Positions 8,968 through 18,908 of a stretch of DNA of 64,000 nt are shown here, one piece after another. The stretch lies in NCBI GenBank assembly GCA_964022115.1, contig CAXIBC010000001.1, positions 1-64,000 on the forward strand, read 5' to 3'. Position 1 is the first letter of the stretch, and each line of letters starts with the position of its first letter. The stretch is from Oleispira sp964022115 (lineage in GTDB: Bacteria; Pseudomonadota; Gammaproteobacteria; Pseudomonadales; Oceanobacteraceae). Under the pieces are notes generated by a model. The model worked only from the letters and a program-made list of their open reading frames with translations. It searched no databases and was not told the DNA's origin. The position numbers and the translations under genes were made by a program.

Positions 8968-10332
8968 TTAACCAACGTTTTGGTTGTCTAATCCTTTGTC
9001 TGTAGACAATTCTTTCTCCCGTACTCGCTGGCTTGGGATGATAAAGCTGAAGCGACTACCATGACCTAAACTGGATTCAATTTTTAACTGCGCATCATGA
9101 TGCTCTAGGGCATGGCGAACAATCGCTAAACCTAAGCCAGAACCACCGACGGTCGACTCTCTCGACTCATCAACACGATAAAAGCGTTCCGTCAAATGCC
9201 CTAAGTGATTCGCCGCTATGCCATTACCTTGATCAGAAATGGCAATTTCAATCCCTTGATGAGTACGTTTTATGCTAATACTCACCTGCGCCGCTAACCC
9301 TTCTTTACGGCCATATTTGATCCCATTGGTTATTAGGTTGGTTAATATCGAACTGAGCTCCTCAGCAAAACCAAAAATTTCTATATTAGCGATATCTTCA
9401 CAATCACAATGAATTTCAGCGGCGGGGATTTGCTCACCGTTTAAAGAGATTGGCGTATAGGCTCTTAACTGATCAATACTCAGCGCGCATAAGGGTTGCA
9501 GATCGAACCACTGGTTGCCGATACCAGCATTATTACTTTCTAGTTTAGACAGGTGCAATAAGTCATTTACTAGGCTTTTCATGCGCTCTGTCTGTTCACT
9601 CATTTGGCGCACGGCCCGCATCATCCCTGGGTTCATTTCGGCATCAACTAACATCTCTAAATAGCCATTAATTACGGTCAAGGGAGTACGTAATTCATGA
9701 GAAACATCGGCAATAAAATGTTGCCGCATTTTCTCAACTCGCTGGCGCTCAGTCACATCACGCACAATCAGTACTTTTTGATCTATTCCAAACTGAGTCA
9801 CTTGTATTTGGACAATTAAATTTGACCGCTGCGGGCTCTCTAATTCAATGACTTCGCTATAATCCCCTTTATCAAAATAATTCACAAAACGCGGGGCACG
9901 GATAAGGTTAGTAATGTGTTGGCCTTTATCGGTATCACTACGCAGACCCAAGAGGTAACAAGAGGCACGATTAAAGGCGGTCATATAACCACTTTGGTCA
10001 ACGATAAGTACCCCGTCTTGTAACGATTCAATGCCTTCGGCAATGCGCTTAAGTTGCTTAGCTTGGCGCTTGATTTTTTTATTCAGGATACGTTCTCGGC
10101 GAATTAACACATCGGTACTATAACCGACTAGACCGCTGTCTTGAGGCGCTGGCCCTTGGTTATTACTCCAGCGAAAAAGCTCATTTAAACGCCGCAACAT
10201 TAATAAATGAGAAACGGCTAAACCGATGAGCGAACCCCAAAAGCCCTGCCCAAATGACATACCTGCGGCCGTAGCCAGTGCTACGATAAATACCATGCGC
10301 AAAAACTCACGCTGCCAAGCTATTTGTTGCAA
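8968..10332 (-). CDS. phoR: phosphate regulon sensor histidine kinase PhoR
   Basis: PhoR is the membrane kinase that phosphorylates PhoB at low phosphate. This 454-aa protein has two closely spaced N-terminal membrane segments (near residues 9-45) with almost no periplasmic loop. A PAS domain follows near residues 95-195. The HisKA box DVSHELRTPL contains the phospho-acceptor His212, and the HATPase domain has N, G1 (DQGNGIA) and G2 (GGSGLGLAIV) boxes. The lack of a periplasmic sensor fits PhoR, which senses through PstSCAB-PhoU. It lies 35 bp downstream of phoB in the same transcript. Confidence 0.93.
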   Translation of the reverse strand: MQQIAWQREFLRMVFIVALATAAGMSFGQGFWGSLIGLAVSHLLMLRRLNELFRWSNNQGPAPQDSGLVGYSTDVLIRRERILNKKIKRQAKQLKRIAEGIESLQDGVLIVDQSGYMTAFNRASCYLLGLRSDTDKGQHITNLIRAPRFVNYFDKGDYSEVIELESPQRSNLIVQIQVTQFGIDQKVLIVRDVTERQRVEKMRQHFIADVSHELRTPLTVINGYLEMLVDAEMNPGMMRAVRQMSEQTERMKSLVNDLLHLSKLESNNAGIGNQWFDLQPLCALSIDQLRAYTPISLNGEQIPAAEIHCDCEDIANIEIFGFAEELSSILTNLITNGIKYGRKEGLAAQVSISIKRTHQGIEIAISDQGNGIAANHLGHLTERFYRVDESRESTVGGSGLGLAIVRHALEHHDAQLKIESSLGHGSRFSFIIPSQRVREKELSTDKGLDNQNVG

Positions 10333-10367
10333 AATACAACATCCTTACAAGATTTAATAAATACTAA

Positions 10368-11075
10368 CTATTCTGCTTGCACAAAGTCGGCTGCCGAAAA
10401 ACGATAGCCAGCACCGCGCACGGTTTGAATCATGCTGTCATGATTCAAGATCGAAATACTTTTACGTAAGCGGCGAATATGCACATCGACCGTTCTATCT
10501 TCAACGTACACATTTCCACCCCATACTCGGTCGAGCAATTGTTCGCGCGAGTATACGCGATCGGGGTGCAACATGAAAAACTCTAATAAGCGAAATTCAA
10601 TCGGCCCTAAGGCAATTTCTTCCCCAGCAATGCTAGCCTTCTTTGCTGCTCGATCTAGCGTCAGTTGAGCCACGGTTAACCCTTTGCCTTCAATATCACT
10701 ATGACTGCGCCTTAATACCGCACGTATTCTGGCTAATAACTCCCTGATCGAAAATGGCTTTTCCACATAATCATCAACCCCTGCATCAAAGCCTTTGATC
10801 TTATCTTCTTCATCAGACTTCGCGGTTAATAAGATAATGGGAATCTCAGCGCTAGTATCGTTCTGCTTTAACTTTTTAACTAACTCTAGCCCTGTCATCA
10901 TCGGCATCATCCAATCGGCCAAGATCAAGTCTGGGGTTTCTTCCAGCACCATTTGATAAGCAATTTGACCATTCGCCGCTCTTTTCACTTGATAATCTGC
11001 GAGTTGCAAGCTGGTCATAATCATTTCCGCAATCGCTTGCTCATCTTCTACTACTAGAATATTGGCTATTGCCAT
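10368..11075 (-). CDS. phoB: phosphate regulon response regulator PhoB
   Basis: PhoB is the OmpR-type transcription factor of the Pho regulon. The receiver domain (residues 1-120) has the acidic pair VVEDEQ, the phospho-acceptor Asp54 in LADWMMP, and Lys of KPFS. The winged-helix domain (about 135-232) contains RVWGGNVYVEDRTVDVHIRR in its recognition region. Its predicted targets in this window are the pstS and porin promoters. No convincing Pho box is visible before phoB itself. Confidence 0.95.
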   Translation of the reverse strand: MAIANILVVEDEQAIAEMIMTSLQLADYQVKRAANGQIAYQMVLEETPDLILADWMMPMMTGLELVKKLKQNDTSAEIPIILLTAKSDEEDKIKGFDAGVDDYVEKPFSIRELLARIRAVLRRSHSDIEGKGLTVAQLTLDRAAKKASIAGEEIALGPIEFRLLEFFMLHPDRVYSREQLLDRVWGGNVYVEDRTVDVHIRRLRKSISILNHDSMIQTVRGAGYRFSAADFVQAE

Positions 11076-11141
11076 ACTGACCTCTGACTTAAGGATGCTG
11101 ATTCATTAGCACCACCTGGGTTAACACAGCTTATATACTAA

Positions 11142-12152
11142 CTAGCCATCGTATTTTGATACCAGACAAGCGCTAAGGGCTTGCTGCAATCGCGCTTTAT
11201 CTAATGCTTCATGATGAATGATTTCAATGCGACTTTGCGGTAATTTACGGGTTGGCATTTCGCTAAATACTTGCTCGCGTAAATTCATTACCCACGCGCC
11301 GTTATCGGTAATCATTAAGCCTTTCACGCGCTCTACCTCAAGGGTCATTAACCACTGACTTAACGCTTGATAGTTAAAAATTTGATCTTCCGCAAATAGC
11401 CAGCCTAAAGAATAATAGCCCATCCCTTGATTTTCAAAGCACTGAAAGTCTTGCCCTGGGGCTAAAGAAACTAGACGCATATCATCACCTCCCTCATCAG
11501 CAGCGTGTTTATGATGATGGTGATGTGCCCCTAGGCTGGTACGTGAGTCATTCCTTGGTAAATCTAACCAAGCCAAATCTAGCTGACCATTTTCGACCCA
11601 ACCTAAGGCCGATTTTTGAGGTTGAATCGATTTAGCATATTGTTCAAATTGATCTTTATCACTGGCATCACACAGGTCTGTTTTATTCGCGACCAGCACA
11701 TCCGCTAGATAACATTGATCATTAAAGGTTTCATGCTGTTGATAACGAGGGTCTTGTAATTGCCTTGGGTCTAATAAGCAAATAGATGCTTTTAATTCAC
11801 TGTATTGCTGGTAATCTTTGCTGGTTAAGCTGCGAATTAAATTCTTCGGATGCCCTAACCCAGTCGGTTCAATTAAAATACGATCAGGTTGCTGCTGGGC
11901 AATAAGGTTGGCTAATGCAGCCTGAAATGGAATGCCAGATACACAACATAAGCAGCCCCCTGGCACTTCACTAATAACCATACCCGTTTGGGCAGAAATA
12001 ATAGCGCCATCGATGCCAACCTCACCAAATTCATTGACTAAAATTGCCCATTTCTCTTCTTTTGGCTTGTGCTGCAATAGCGCTAAAATAGCCGTGGTTT
12101 TGCCAACCCCTAAAAAACCCATAATAATATTTATGGCTATTTTCTTTTGCAT
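11142..12152 (-). CDS. CobW/G3E-family GTPase metallochaperone
   Basis: This 336-aa G3E GTPase has a P-loop GFLGVGKTT (residues 12-20), the metal-binding GCLCC motif (66-70), the ILIEPTG switch region, the NKTD base-recognition motif and a His-rich stretch (HHHHHKH) near residue 215. Such proteins deliver Zn, Co or Ni to client enzymes using GTP. There is no Zur-like palindrome upstream, unlike the second CobW gene at 53640, so the two probably serve different metals or conditions. Its neighbours do not identify a client. Confidence 0.85.
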   Translation of the reverse strand: MQKKIAINIIMGFLGVGKTTAILALLQHKPKEEKWAILVNEFGEVGIDGAIISAQTGMVISEVPGGCLCCVSGIPFQAALANLIAQQQPDRILIEPTGLGHPKNLIRSLTSKDYQQYSELKASICLLDPRQLQDPRYQQHETFNDQCYLADVLVANKTDLCDASDKDQFEQYAKSIQPQKSALGWVENGQLDLAWLDLPRNDSRTSLGAHHHHHKHAADEGGDDMRLVSLAPGQDFQCFENQGMGYYSLGWLFAEDQIFNYQALSQWLMTLEVERVKGLMITDNGAWVMNLREQVFSEMPTRKLPQSRIEIIHHEALDKARLQQALSACLVSKYDG

Positions 12153-12184
12153 ATTTAACCTAGCTTAATCATTTAATGACCCCA

Positions 12185-14719
12185 TTATAACTTGCGTAAG
12201 ATGACTAGGGGAGCTTGTTTTATCACGGGTTTGAGACTGCGTACCGCCAAGCTAGCAATCAATAAGGAGGCTACTAACGGTACCCCAAACCAGTAGGGTA
12301 AATGCCACGGATACTCTAGCTCAAATAGCCGTTGATATAATAACCAGCAAATCACCTCAGCGCCGGCGGTAGCAATAACCCCGGCTAGGGCACCGAGTAA
12401 TAAAAATTCAAGCCATTGCATTTGCCGCAACTGCTGACGTTTAGCCCCTAGGGTGCGTAATATCGCGCCTTGCTGCAACCTGTCATCTAGGCTCGAATAC
12501 AAGGCGGCTAATAATACTAAGAAGCCAGCGAGTAATACCAGAACTAATAAATACTCAACCGCTAACGTTACTTGCCCTAATAAAGACTGCACCTGAATCA
12601 ATACTTGGCTCATATCCAATAAAGTAATTCCTGGATAGTGCCTAATAAGGTTTGTCAGCGCTGGGCTTAACTGGGCAGGAACATAAAAACTGGTCAGATA
12701 GTTCATCGGTAACTGCGCGACAACATCGGCAGAAAAGTAGAGGTAGAAGTTGGGTTTCATGCTACCCCAATCGACTTTTCTAATACTTGATATGTGGGCT
12801 TCAACTTTTTGTCCTGCAATATCAAATAGCAAGCGATCACCCAAACCTAGCTGCAAGCGCTGCGCTAAACCTGAGGCGATTGAAACTTGCTGCTTTGCGT
12901 CTGCGCTAAACCAGTCCCCTTGCTCTAGAGTATTTCCAAGGGGTAATTCAGTACCACCACTCAAGACCAAATCTCGCTGAATAGCAGGATCTTGTGCATA
13001 GAGTGGGTGGTCGTTAACAGCCACATTATTAATGGCAATTAAGCGCCCAGGTACCATAGGAAATGCCGTTGATAGGGTAAAACCTGCTTGCGCTAAATCT
13101 TGCTGATACTCTTCTACCTGAAAACCTTGAATATTCATGGCAAAGAAATTGGCACTGTCTTTTGGTAAATTGTTTTGCCAGTCTTGCAATAAGTCATTAC
13201 GCACAATGGCTATGATTAACATCACCATCATAGTGAGAGCAAAAGCCAATACTTGCACAGCACTGCGATAGCGATCGCGGTTAATTTGCAACCAAGCAAA
13301 ACGCACAATCAAATTCATCTTGGCCAGCGGAATGACCCTATCCATACCATACAAGACAAGCTGTAAAAGAAATAATAAGAGCAATAAAACTAAAAAGCCG
13401 CCTAGGATAATAACCAAGGTCATCACGGCATTTTGGCTAAACCAATAACTTAATACCATCATCATGGTTAACCCTAAGCCGTAAATGGCCCAACTGTTCC
13501 ACGCCATGGGTTCCAGTTCCCGACGCAGTACTCTTAGTGGCGATACTCGGCCTAAGCGTAATAAAGGAGGCAAGGCAAAACCTAATAAGGTAATAGGCGC
13601 GGTTAAACTGGCGATGAACCAAGCGGATAATCCCGCCGCTGGGAGTGTTTGTTTAAATGCACCGGCTAAAATTTCAGTCAGTATTTGTTGGCCAAAATAA
13701 CCCAAGCTTAAGCCTACCGTCGTCGCCAATAGCGCCAGGTAGATCAGCTGGTATAAATACAAACTCGTTACATAATCGCGACTTGCACCTAAGGTACGTA
13801 ATAGCGCACTGCTATCAAAATGATGGCGCGCGTAATCTTGCGCCGCCATCGCAATGGCAATGCCGGCTAGAATAATGGCCAGCATAGCCGCGAGTGATAA
13901 GTAACTGCGAGCTTTCGCCAAAGAGGCCGCTAAGGCTTGGTTATTATCGGTTAATGATTCAAAGGATTGGTGACTGGCCAATAACGGCTTGAGTGCTTGC
14001 TGCAACTGAGCAATCGCGAGTTTATCCCCTGCGACCAACATACGCCAACTCACTCGACTGCCCGGCTGTACCAGCTTGGCAGCCGCTACGTCCGCTAGAC
14101 TCATCATTAAGCGTGGCGATAAGCTATAAAAGTTGCCTGCTCGATCACTTTCATGACTGATCACTGCACTGATCTTGAGCTTCATCGCACCCACTTCGAC
14201 TAGGTCGCCGATTTGTGCGTCTAATAAGGCTAATAACCTCGCCTCTAACCAAACCTCACCGGCCTTAGGCCCTGCATCCCGACTGCCTATAGCGGTTATA
14301 TCTGAGCTATCGCTAACGATTAAACCACCTTTTAACGGATAAGCTGTATCGACCGCCTTCACTGCTGCAAGGGCCATTTCATCCTTTAATAAAACGACGC
14401 TAGGGAACTCTAAGGTGGTCGCGGTCGTCAGCCCTAGCGCCTGGGCTTGCTGATACCAAGCCTGGGCTAATGGCTCACGGGACTTTATGCGTAAATCTGC
14501 CCCTAACAGCTCAGTCGTTTTGTTCAGCATGGCGCTATCTAGGCGCTGGCTAAAAACACTAATAATGGTAGCCGAGCTAACCGCAAGTATTAACGCTAAC
14601 AAGATGACCGTCAGCTTGCCTGCCTTAACCTCAGACATTAATAACCTAAAACTGAGTAATGCGAGGTGCCTATGATGCAGCCAATACTGCAAGATCCCTT
14701 GGTTATTAGAGACTTTCAT
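12185..14719 (-). CDS. ybbP: FtsX-like ABC transporter permease (YbbP type)
   Basis: This large permease of about 843 aa belongs to the MacB/FtsX superfamily. It has an N-terminal membrane segment, a large periplasmic domain, three transmembrane helices, a central membrane pair, a second periplasmic domain and three C-terminal helices. That duplicated layout, and pairing with a YbbA-type ATPase next to tesA, matches E. coli YbbAP. The start at 14719 (MKVSNNQG) is chosen over one 63 bp upstream because it gives a typical 14-bp overlap with ybbA instead of 77 bp. It probably extracts a hydrophobic substrate from the membrane; the substrate is unknown. Confidence 0.86.
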   Translation of the reverse strand: MKVSNNQGILQYWLHHRHLALLSFRLLMSEVKAGKLTVILLALILAVSSATIISVFSQRLDSAMLNKTTELLGADLRIKSREPLAQAWYQQAQALGLTTATTLEFPSVVLLKDEMALAAVKAVDTAYPLKGGLIVSDSSDITAIGSRDAGPKAGEVWLEARLLALLDAQIGDLVEVGAMKLKISAVISHESDRAGNFYSLSPRLMMSLADVAAAKLVQPGSRVSWRMLVAGDKLAIAQLQQALKPLLASHQSFESLTDNNQALAASLAKARSYLSLAAMLAIILAGIAIAMAAQDYARHHFDSSALLRTLGASRDYVTSLYLYQLIYLALLATTVGLSLGYFGQQILTEILAGAFKQTLPAAGLSAWFIASLTAPITLLGFALPPLLRLGRVSPLRVLRRELEPMAWNSWAIYGLGLTMMMVLSYWFSQNAVMTLVIILGGFLVLLLLLFLLQLVLYGMDRVIPLAKMNLIVRFAWLQINRDRYRSAVQVLAFALTMMVMLIIAIVRNDLLQDWQNNLPKDSANFFAMNIQGFQVEEYQQDLAQAGFTLSTAFPMVPGRLIAINNVAVNDHPLYAQDPAIQRDLVLSGGTELPLGNTLEQGDWFSADAKQQVSIASGLAQRLQLGLGDRLLFDIAGQKVEAHISSIRKVDWGSMKPNFYLYFSADVVAQLPMNYLTSFYVPAQLSPALTNLIRHYPGITLLDMSQVLIQVQSLLGQVTLAVEYLLVLVLLAGFLVLLAALYSSLDDRLQQGAILRTLGAKRQQLRQMQWLEFLLLGALAGVIATAGAEVICWLLYQRLFELEYPWHLPYWFGVPLVASLLIASLAVRSLKPVIKQAPLVILRKL

Positions 14720-15443
14720 GGCGCATCTCCTGCCTATCATCTTTGACAATCTTGCCCCCATCAAGATGAATACTGCGCTCACAGCGTTGCGCTAAGTGCT
14801 CGTCATGGGTGACTAGGATTAAGCTCGTCTGGTTTTGCTGGTTGAGTTCAAATAGTAGGTTAATGATTTGCTTACCGGTATTTCGATCTAAATTCCCCGT
14901 AGGTTCGTCGGCAAATAAAACACTTGGCTGACAGGCAAAAGCCCGAGCAATGGCTACTCGCTGCTGCTCGCCCCCAGATAACTGGCTAGGATAATGCGCT
15001 AAGCGATGAGTTAAACCGACCTTGTCTAACCACTGCTCGGCCAACTGCCGACAGTATTTTAGTGAGTATTGATTACTCAACTCTAAAGGTAAGCTGACAT
15101 TCTCTAAGGCACTCAATGCGGGTAATAATTGGAAGTTTTGAAAAACAAAGCCTACCCCCTTAGCGCGCACCGCCGCACGCTGATCTTCATCCAACTGGTG
15201 CAGTGGCTGGCCATTAAGCCATACCTCTCCCGACGACGCTTGATCAAGGCCTGCCATAATGCCCAACAAGGTTGATTTACCACTGCCTGAAGCCCCGACG
15301 ATCGCCACGCTTTCGCTATGCTTGATCTGCAGCGCTAAGCCTTGCAGAATGGTTAATTCATCGGATCCTGTTTTAACGCGTTTGACGACATCTTTTAGCT
15401 TTAATAGAGGAGTTTCCTGTTCATGTTCAGCCTGAGTACTCAT
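14706..15443 (-). CDS. ybbA: ABC transporter ATPase (YbbA type)
   Basis: This LolD/MacB-like ATPase has Walker A GASGSGKST, Q-loop FVFQNFQLLP, signature LSGGEQQR, Walker B VLFADEP and H-loop THD, all intact. Two starts are possible: GTG at 15452, close to an AAGG site, and ATG at 15443. The ATG at 15443 touches the ATG of the divergent tesA gene at 15444, so each gene's promoter must lie inside or across the other's coding region. It is transcribed with ybbP, which it powers. Confidence 0.88.
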   Translation of the reverse strand: MSTQAEHEQETPLLKLKDVVKRVKTGSDELTILQGLALQIKHSESVAIVGASGSGKSTLLGIMAGLDQASSGEVWLNGQPLHQLDEDQRAAVRAKGVGFVFQNFQLLPALSALENVSLPLELSNQYSLKYCRQLAEQWLDKVGLTHRLAHYPSQLSGGEQQRVAIARAFACQPSVLFADEPTGNLDRNTGKQIINLLFELNQQNQTSLILVTHDEHLAQRCERSIHLDGGKIVKDDRQEMRHESL

Positions 15444-16076
15444 ATGCCGCACTACCTTGTCTCATTAATTGTTTGCCTGTGGATTAACCTGAGCTTACCT
15501 TATGCACTAGCAGGGGAAAATAGCCAATCTCAACAACAAACCATCCTAGTGGTTGGTGATAGCATCAGCGCTGGTTTTGGTATCGATAAAAGCCAAGGCT
15601 GGGTCGCCTTATTCGAGTCAAAATTACATCAACTATCCCCACACCATAAAATCGTTAATGCCAGTATTAGTGGTGAAACTAGCAGTGGTGGTGCCAACCG
15701 CATCAATAGCTTATTAGCACAATATAGTCCCAACTGGGTGATCATCGAATTAGGCGGGAACGATGGTCTACAAGGCCGTCCGATTAAAATAATAAAAAAA
15801 AATCTAGATTATATGATTAAGCAAAGTCAGCAAGCTGGGGCAAAAGTGCTCTTATTAGGCATGCGCATCCCACCCAACTACGGCCAAACCTATAGTGACC
15901 TTTTTGCCCAGCAATACCAGCAGTTAGCACACACAAACGATACCTTATTATTGCCTTTTTTACTGACAGATATTGCCGCAAAGCCAGACATGATGCAGGT
16001 TGATGGCATACATCCCACCCTAAAGGCCCAGCCTATTATGATGGAAGCTGTGTGGTCTGTATTCATACGGAAATAA
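15444..16076 (+). CDS. tesA: multifunctional acyl-CoA thioesterase I / arylesterase TesA
   Basis: This periplasmic SGNH-hydrolase has a signal peptide (residues 1 to about 23, hydrophobic LVSLIVCLWINLSL). Block I is VVGDSISAGFG with the nucleophilic Ser, block III is GGNDGLQG, and block V is DGIHPTLKAQ with the Asp/His pair. It hydrolyses acyl thioesters and esters. An in-frame ATG at 15423 exists, but the 15444 start gives a better signal peptide. The tesA-ybbA-ybbP neighbourhood is conserved in many gammaproteobacteria and suggests handling of acyl compounds at the envelope. Confidence 0.9.
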   Translation: MPHYLVSLIVCLWINLSLPYALAGENSQSQQQTILVVGDSISAGFGIDKSQGWVALFESKLHQLSPHHKIVNASISGETSSGGANRINSLLAQYSPNWVIIELGGNDGLQGRPIKIIKKNLDYMIKQSQQAGAKVLLLGMRIPPNYGQTYSDLFAQQYQQLAHTNDTLLLPFLLTDIAAKPDMMQVDGIHPTLKAQPIMMEAVWSVFIRK

Positions 16077-16153
16077 TAACAAATCATCAACAGTATACTG
16101 ACTTTAACGGCTATACTTTAATTCATCGCGAATATAAATAGAGACGCCTAGAT

Positions 16154-18850
16154 GTGAAGCTGATTAACCAAGTGAGAACTTTTGCCAAGAAAGATCCTAT
16201 GCGCACTTTGTTATATGCTGCTTGGTTATTATTAAGTACCCTGTTCCTTGCTTATGCCATTACCGCCTGGTTCAGCGCATCCAATCAAATACTGTCGCAA
16301 TTGGATTCTCTCAACCAACTAGTGAGTAAAAATACACAGCAACAGAGCAATCTATTATTTTATCAAATTAATAATCTAAACCAACGGATGTTGAATACTG
16401 ATCAGAGCCAAGAAAACCTCGTCTCAATTCTGGACAATAATCCACAAGACAGTTACGACCATAGCTTTCTATTAGATCATGAGGGTAAGTTATTACTTGC
16501 GTCTTTTACCCAAGATAAAAATTTACGCTTACAACTGGATAAAACCCTCATTTCAGTTGAATTTATTAAGAAAATTCTTGCACAAGATACTCCCTCTTAC
16601 GCCCCTACTTTCAGTTTAGGAGCGGCCAGTACAAGCTACTACCTTCCTTTTTGTCGACCTAGCAGTATCAAAGGAGCAAGCCTACTGTGCGTTGCTTTAT
16701 CCACCACTCACGACAAGCTTAACTGGCGCTCCATTAACGACATTCATGATACCGCGATTAGAATTGTAGGGGCGGATAACCACTTACTATTTTCGAATCC
16801 GTTACCCATTAATAAGCGTTTTTTATTAGGTAAAAAGATACCCGCCGAAATAAACAGCCAAGTCCTCAATGAAAAGCAAATCCGCCAAACCGGTTATGGC
16901 TATTTTAAGCACATTTCAGGGCTCGATGGTATTAGTCGGATGGGAAGCATTCAGTACCTAGCTAAGCTGGACTTATTTATTGTTATTTCTGTACCAACAA
17001 CACGCATTATGAGCGTTTGGTTAGAGCATATTGCTGGGCCACTGTTCATGCTGTTATCGTTTTTAGTGGTTACTTTATTGGGCTTTCGTTTTTCTAATCA
17101 CTTATTTTACCGCGCTCAAGCCAGTTATAAAGTCACTGAAAAAACTCTGCGAACACAAGAAAATACTTTAGAGCTACTGTTTGCTAATTTACCTGGCATG
17201 ATTTATCGCGTAAGAATTCCAGATTATAAAGTACTCTTCATTACCGATGGCTGTCGTGACCTACTCGGATATTCTGCGCAAACTTACTTATCTGGTAAGC
17301 GCACACCTTTTGATGATCTTCATGAAGATGATCAAGACCTATTAATTAAACATGCTAACAGTATCAATAGCCCAGAAAAAAAGTACGAACATGTGTTCCG
17401 CATTCAAACCCCAGCGGGGGAATATAAGTGGCTGATGGATCGAGGCCGAGCGGTACATGAATCTAAAAACAAAATTTATTTAGAAGGTATTTTACTGGAT
17501 ATAAGCGAGCACATGCTCTCAAAACAACAAGTCGAATATTTAGCAACCCGAGATCCATTAACCGAACTCGCTAATCGCTACTTATTCAATGACGAATTGA
17601 TTAATCATATTGATCGCTTCCGAGACAAAACCAGTATTGCCTTATTATTTATTGATCTTGATAGGTTTAAAACCATTAACGATTCGCTAGGGCATCAAGT
17701 TGGCGACCGGCTATTGAAACTCGTAGCCGAGCGACTACAAGACTGCATCGGTGAGCAAGCATTGCTCGCTCGTTTAGGCGGTGATGAATTTATGATCATG
17801 ATGAAAAATCCTCAGAGTATTGAAGCCGTTGAAATATTAGCTCACAGCATTAATCTGAGCATTAGCAAAACGTTTGAATTAGATTATTACAAACTAAATA
17901 CTACCTGCAGTATTGGTATTAGTATGTACCCCAAGGATTCTATAGAGTCACATATTTTATTAAGAAATGCCGATACCGCTATGTACAGTGCAAAAGCGAA
18001 AGGCGGAAATCGCTTCCAATTTTATACTGACGAGATGAACCAGAAAGTAAATTCTAGATTAACCATTGAAACCGAATTGCGTAGGGCAATTAAAGAAAAT
18101 GAATTTGAAGTCTATTATCAGCCTCAAGTTAACGCTCATAGTGGAAAACTAGAAGGGGCAGAAGCCTTAGTACGCTGGCTACATCCAACTGCTGGCATGG
18201 TCTCTCCGGTAGAGTTTATTCCCGTTGCAGAAGAAACAGGACTCATTAAAGATATAGGAGATTGGGTTTTAGCTCAGGCATGTGCAACCTTTAAGCAGTG
18301 GAATGATGAAACTGGGTTAAATTTATCTGTCGCGGTGAATGTATCAGTGCGACAGCTAGATGATACCTTTATTCTTAAAGTTCAAGAGACTCTCAATCAA
18401 ACTGGGTTAAATAAAGATTTACTCGAACTAGAAATTACTGAGAGTTTATTAATGGAAAACGTACAAGAAAACATTCGTATTTTGGAAGCAATTAATCGCC
18501 AAGGTGTGCGCTTCGCTATGGATGATTTTGGTACTGGATATTCTTCATTAAACTATCTGCGTCAGTTTCCAATTAGTAAATTAAAAATTGATCGTTCCTT
18601 TGTTAATGATATTACCGACGACCCGGATGACGAAGCAATTATTCGTGCCATTATTGCCATGGGTCAAACCCTTAAGTTAAAGGTCATTGCTGAAGGTGTA
18701 GAAAACCACCAACAGCTGGTTTTATTAGAATCTATGGGCTGCGATAGTTATCAAGGTTTCTTCTTTAGCAAACCCTTAACGGCCGAAGACTTCTATAAAC
18801 AGTACATTCAAGCTGATTCGCTAGCACAAGGTAAGAATCAATTACTCTAG
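16154..18850 (+). CDS. membrane PAS-GGDEF-EAL cyclic-di-GMP protein
   Basis: This 898-aa signalling protein starts at GTG. It has a membrane helix near residues 17-40, a periplasmic sensing region of about 250 residues, a second helix near 292-314, a PAS domain near 337-455, a GGDEF domain with intact RLGGDEF at about 540-546 and an EAL domain near 640-885. The EAL catalytic set is intact: AEALVRW, VNVS, EITES, MDDFGTGYSS and KIDRSF. It could therefore make and break c-di-GMP. The periplasmic region is not a family I can name with certainty; a Cache-like fold is possible. It stands alone, convergent with lifO. Confidence 0.88.
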   Translation: MKLINQVRTFAKKDPMRTLLYAAWLLLSTLFLAYAITAWFSASNQILSQLDSLNQLVSKNTQQQSNLLFYQINNLNQRMLNTDQSQENLVSILDNNPQDSYDHSFLLDHEGKLLLASFTQDKNLRLQLDKTLISVEFIKKILAQDTPSYAPTFSLGAASTSYYLPFCRPSSIKGASLLCVALSTTHDKLNWRSINDIHDTAIRIVGADNHLLFSNPLPINKRFLLGKKIPAEINSQVLNEKQIRQTGYGYFKHISGLDGISRMGSIQYLAKLDLFIVISVPTTRIMSVWLEHIAGPLFMLLSFLVVTLLGFRFSNHLFYRAQASYKVTEKTLRTQENTLELLFANLPGMIYRVRIPDYKVLFITDGCRDLLGYSAQTYLSGKRTPFDDLHEDDQDLLIKHANSINSPEKKYEHVFRIQTPAGEYKWLMDRGRAVHESKNKIYLEGILLDISEHMLSKQQVEYLATRDPLTELANRYLFNDELINHIDRFRDKTSIALLFIDLDRFKTINDSLGHQVGDRLLKLVAERLQDCIGEQALLARLGGDEFMIMMKNPQSIEAVEILAHSINLSISKTFELDYYKLNTTCSIGISMYPKDSIESHILLRNADTAMYSAKAKGGNRFQFYTDEMNQKVNSRLTIETELRRAIKENEFEVYYQPQVNAHSGKLEGAEALVRWLHPTAGMVSPVEFIPVAEETGLIKDIGDWVLAQACATFKQWNDETGLNLSVAVNVSVRQLDDTFILKVQETLNQTGLNKDLLELEITESLLMENVQENIRILEAINRQGVRFAMDDFGTGYSSLNYLRQFPISKLKIDRSFVNDITDDPDDEAIIRAIIAMGQTLKLKVIAEGVENHQQLVLLESMGCDSYQGFFFSKPLTAEDFYKQYIQADSLAQGKNQLL

Positions 18851-18908
18851 AATCCTTGATCTAGACTCATCCCCTAATACTCGTATGCTCTTCTGTTCAT
18901 GTTCAGCC

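Noticed and set aside
11076..11141. A possible Pho box half-site (CTGTGTTAACC on the minus strand) before phoB.
   Set aside because: Only one half-site is recognisable, without the 11-bp repeat, so phoB autoregulation is not claimed.
15417..18908. A 16-bp repeat, CTGTTCATGTTCAGCC, at 15417-15432 and 18893-18908.
   Set aside because: About one repeat of this length is expected by chance in 64 kb; the flanks do not match and no gene boundary supports mobility.
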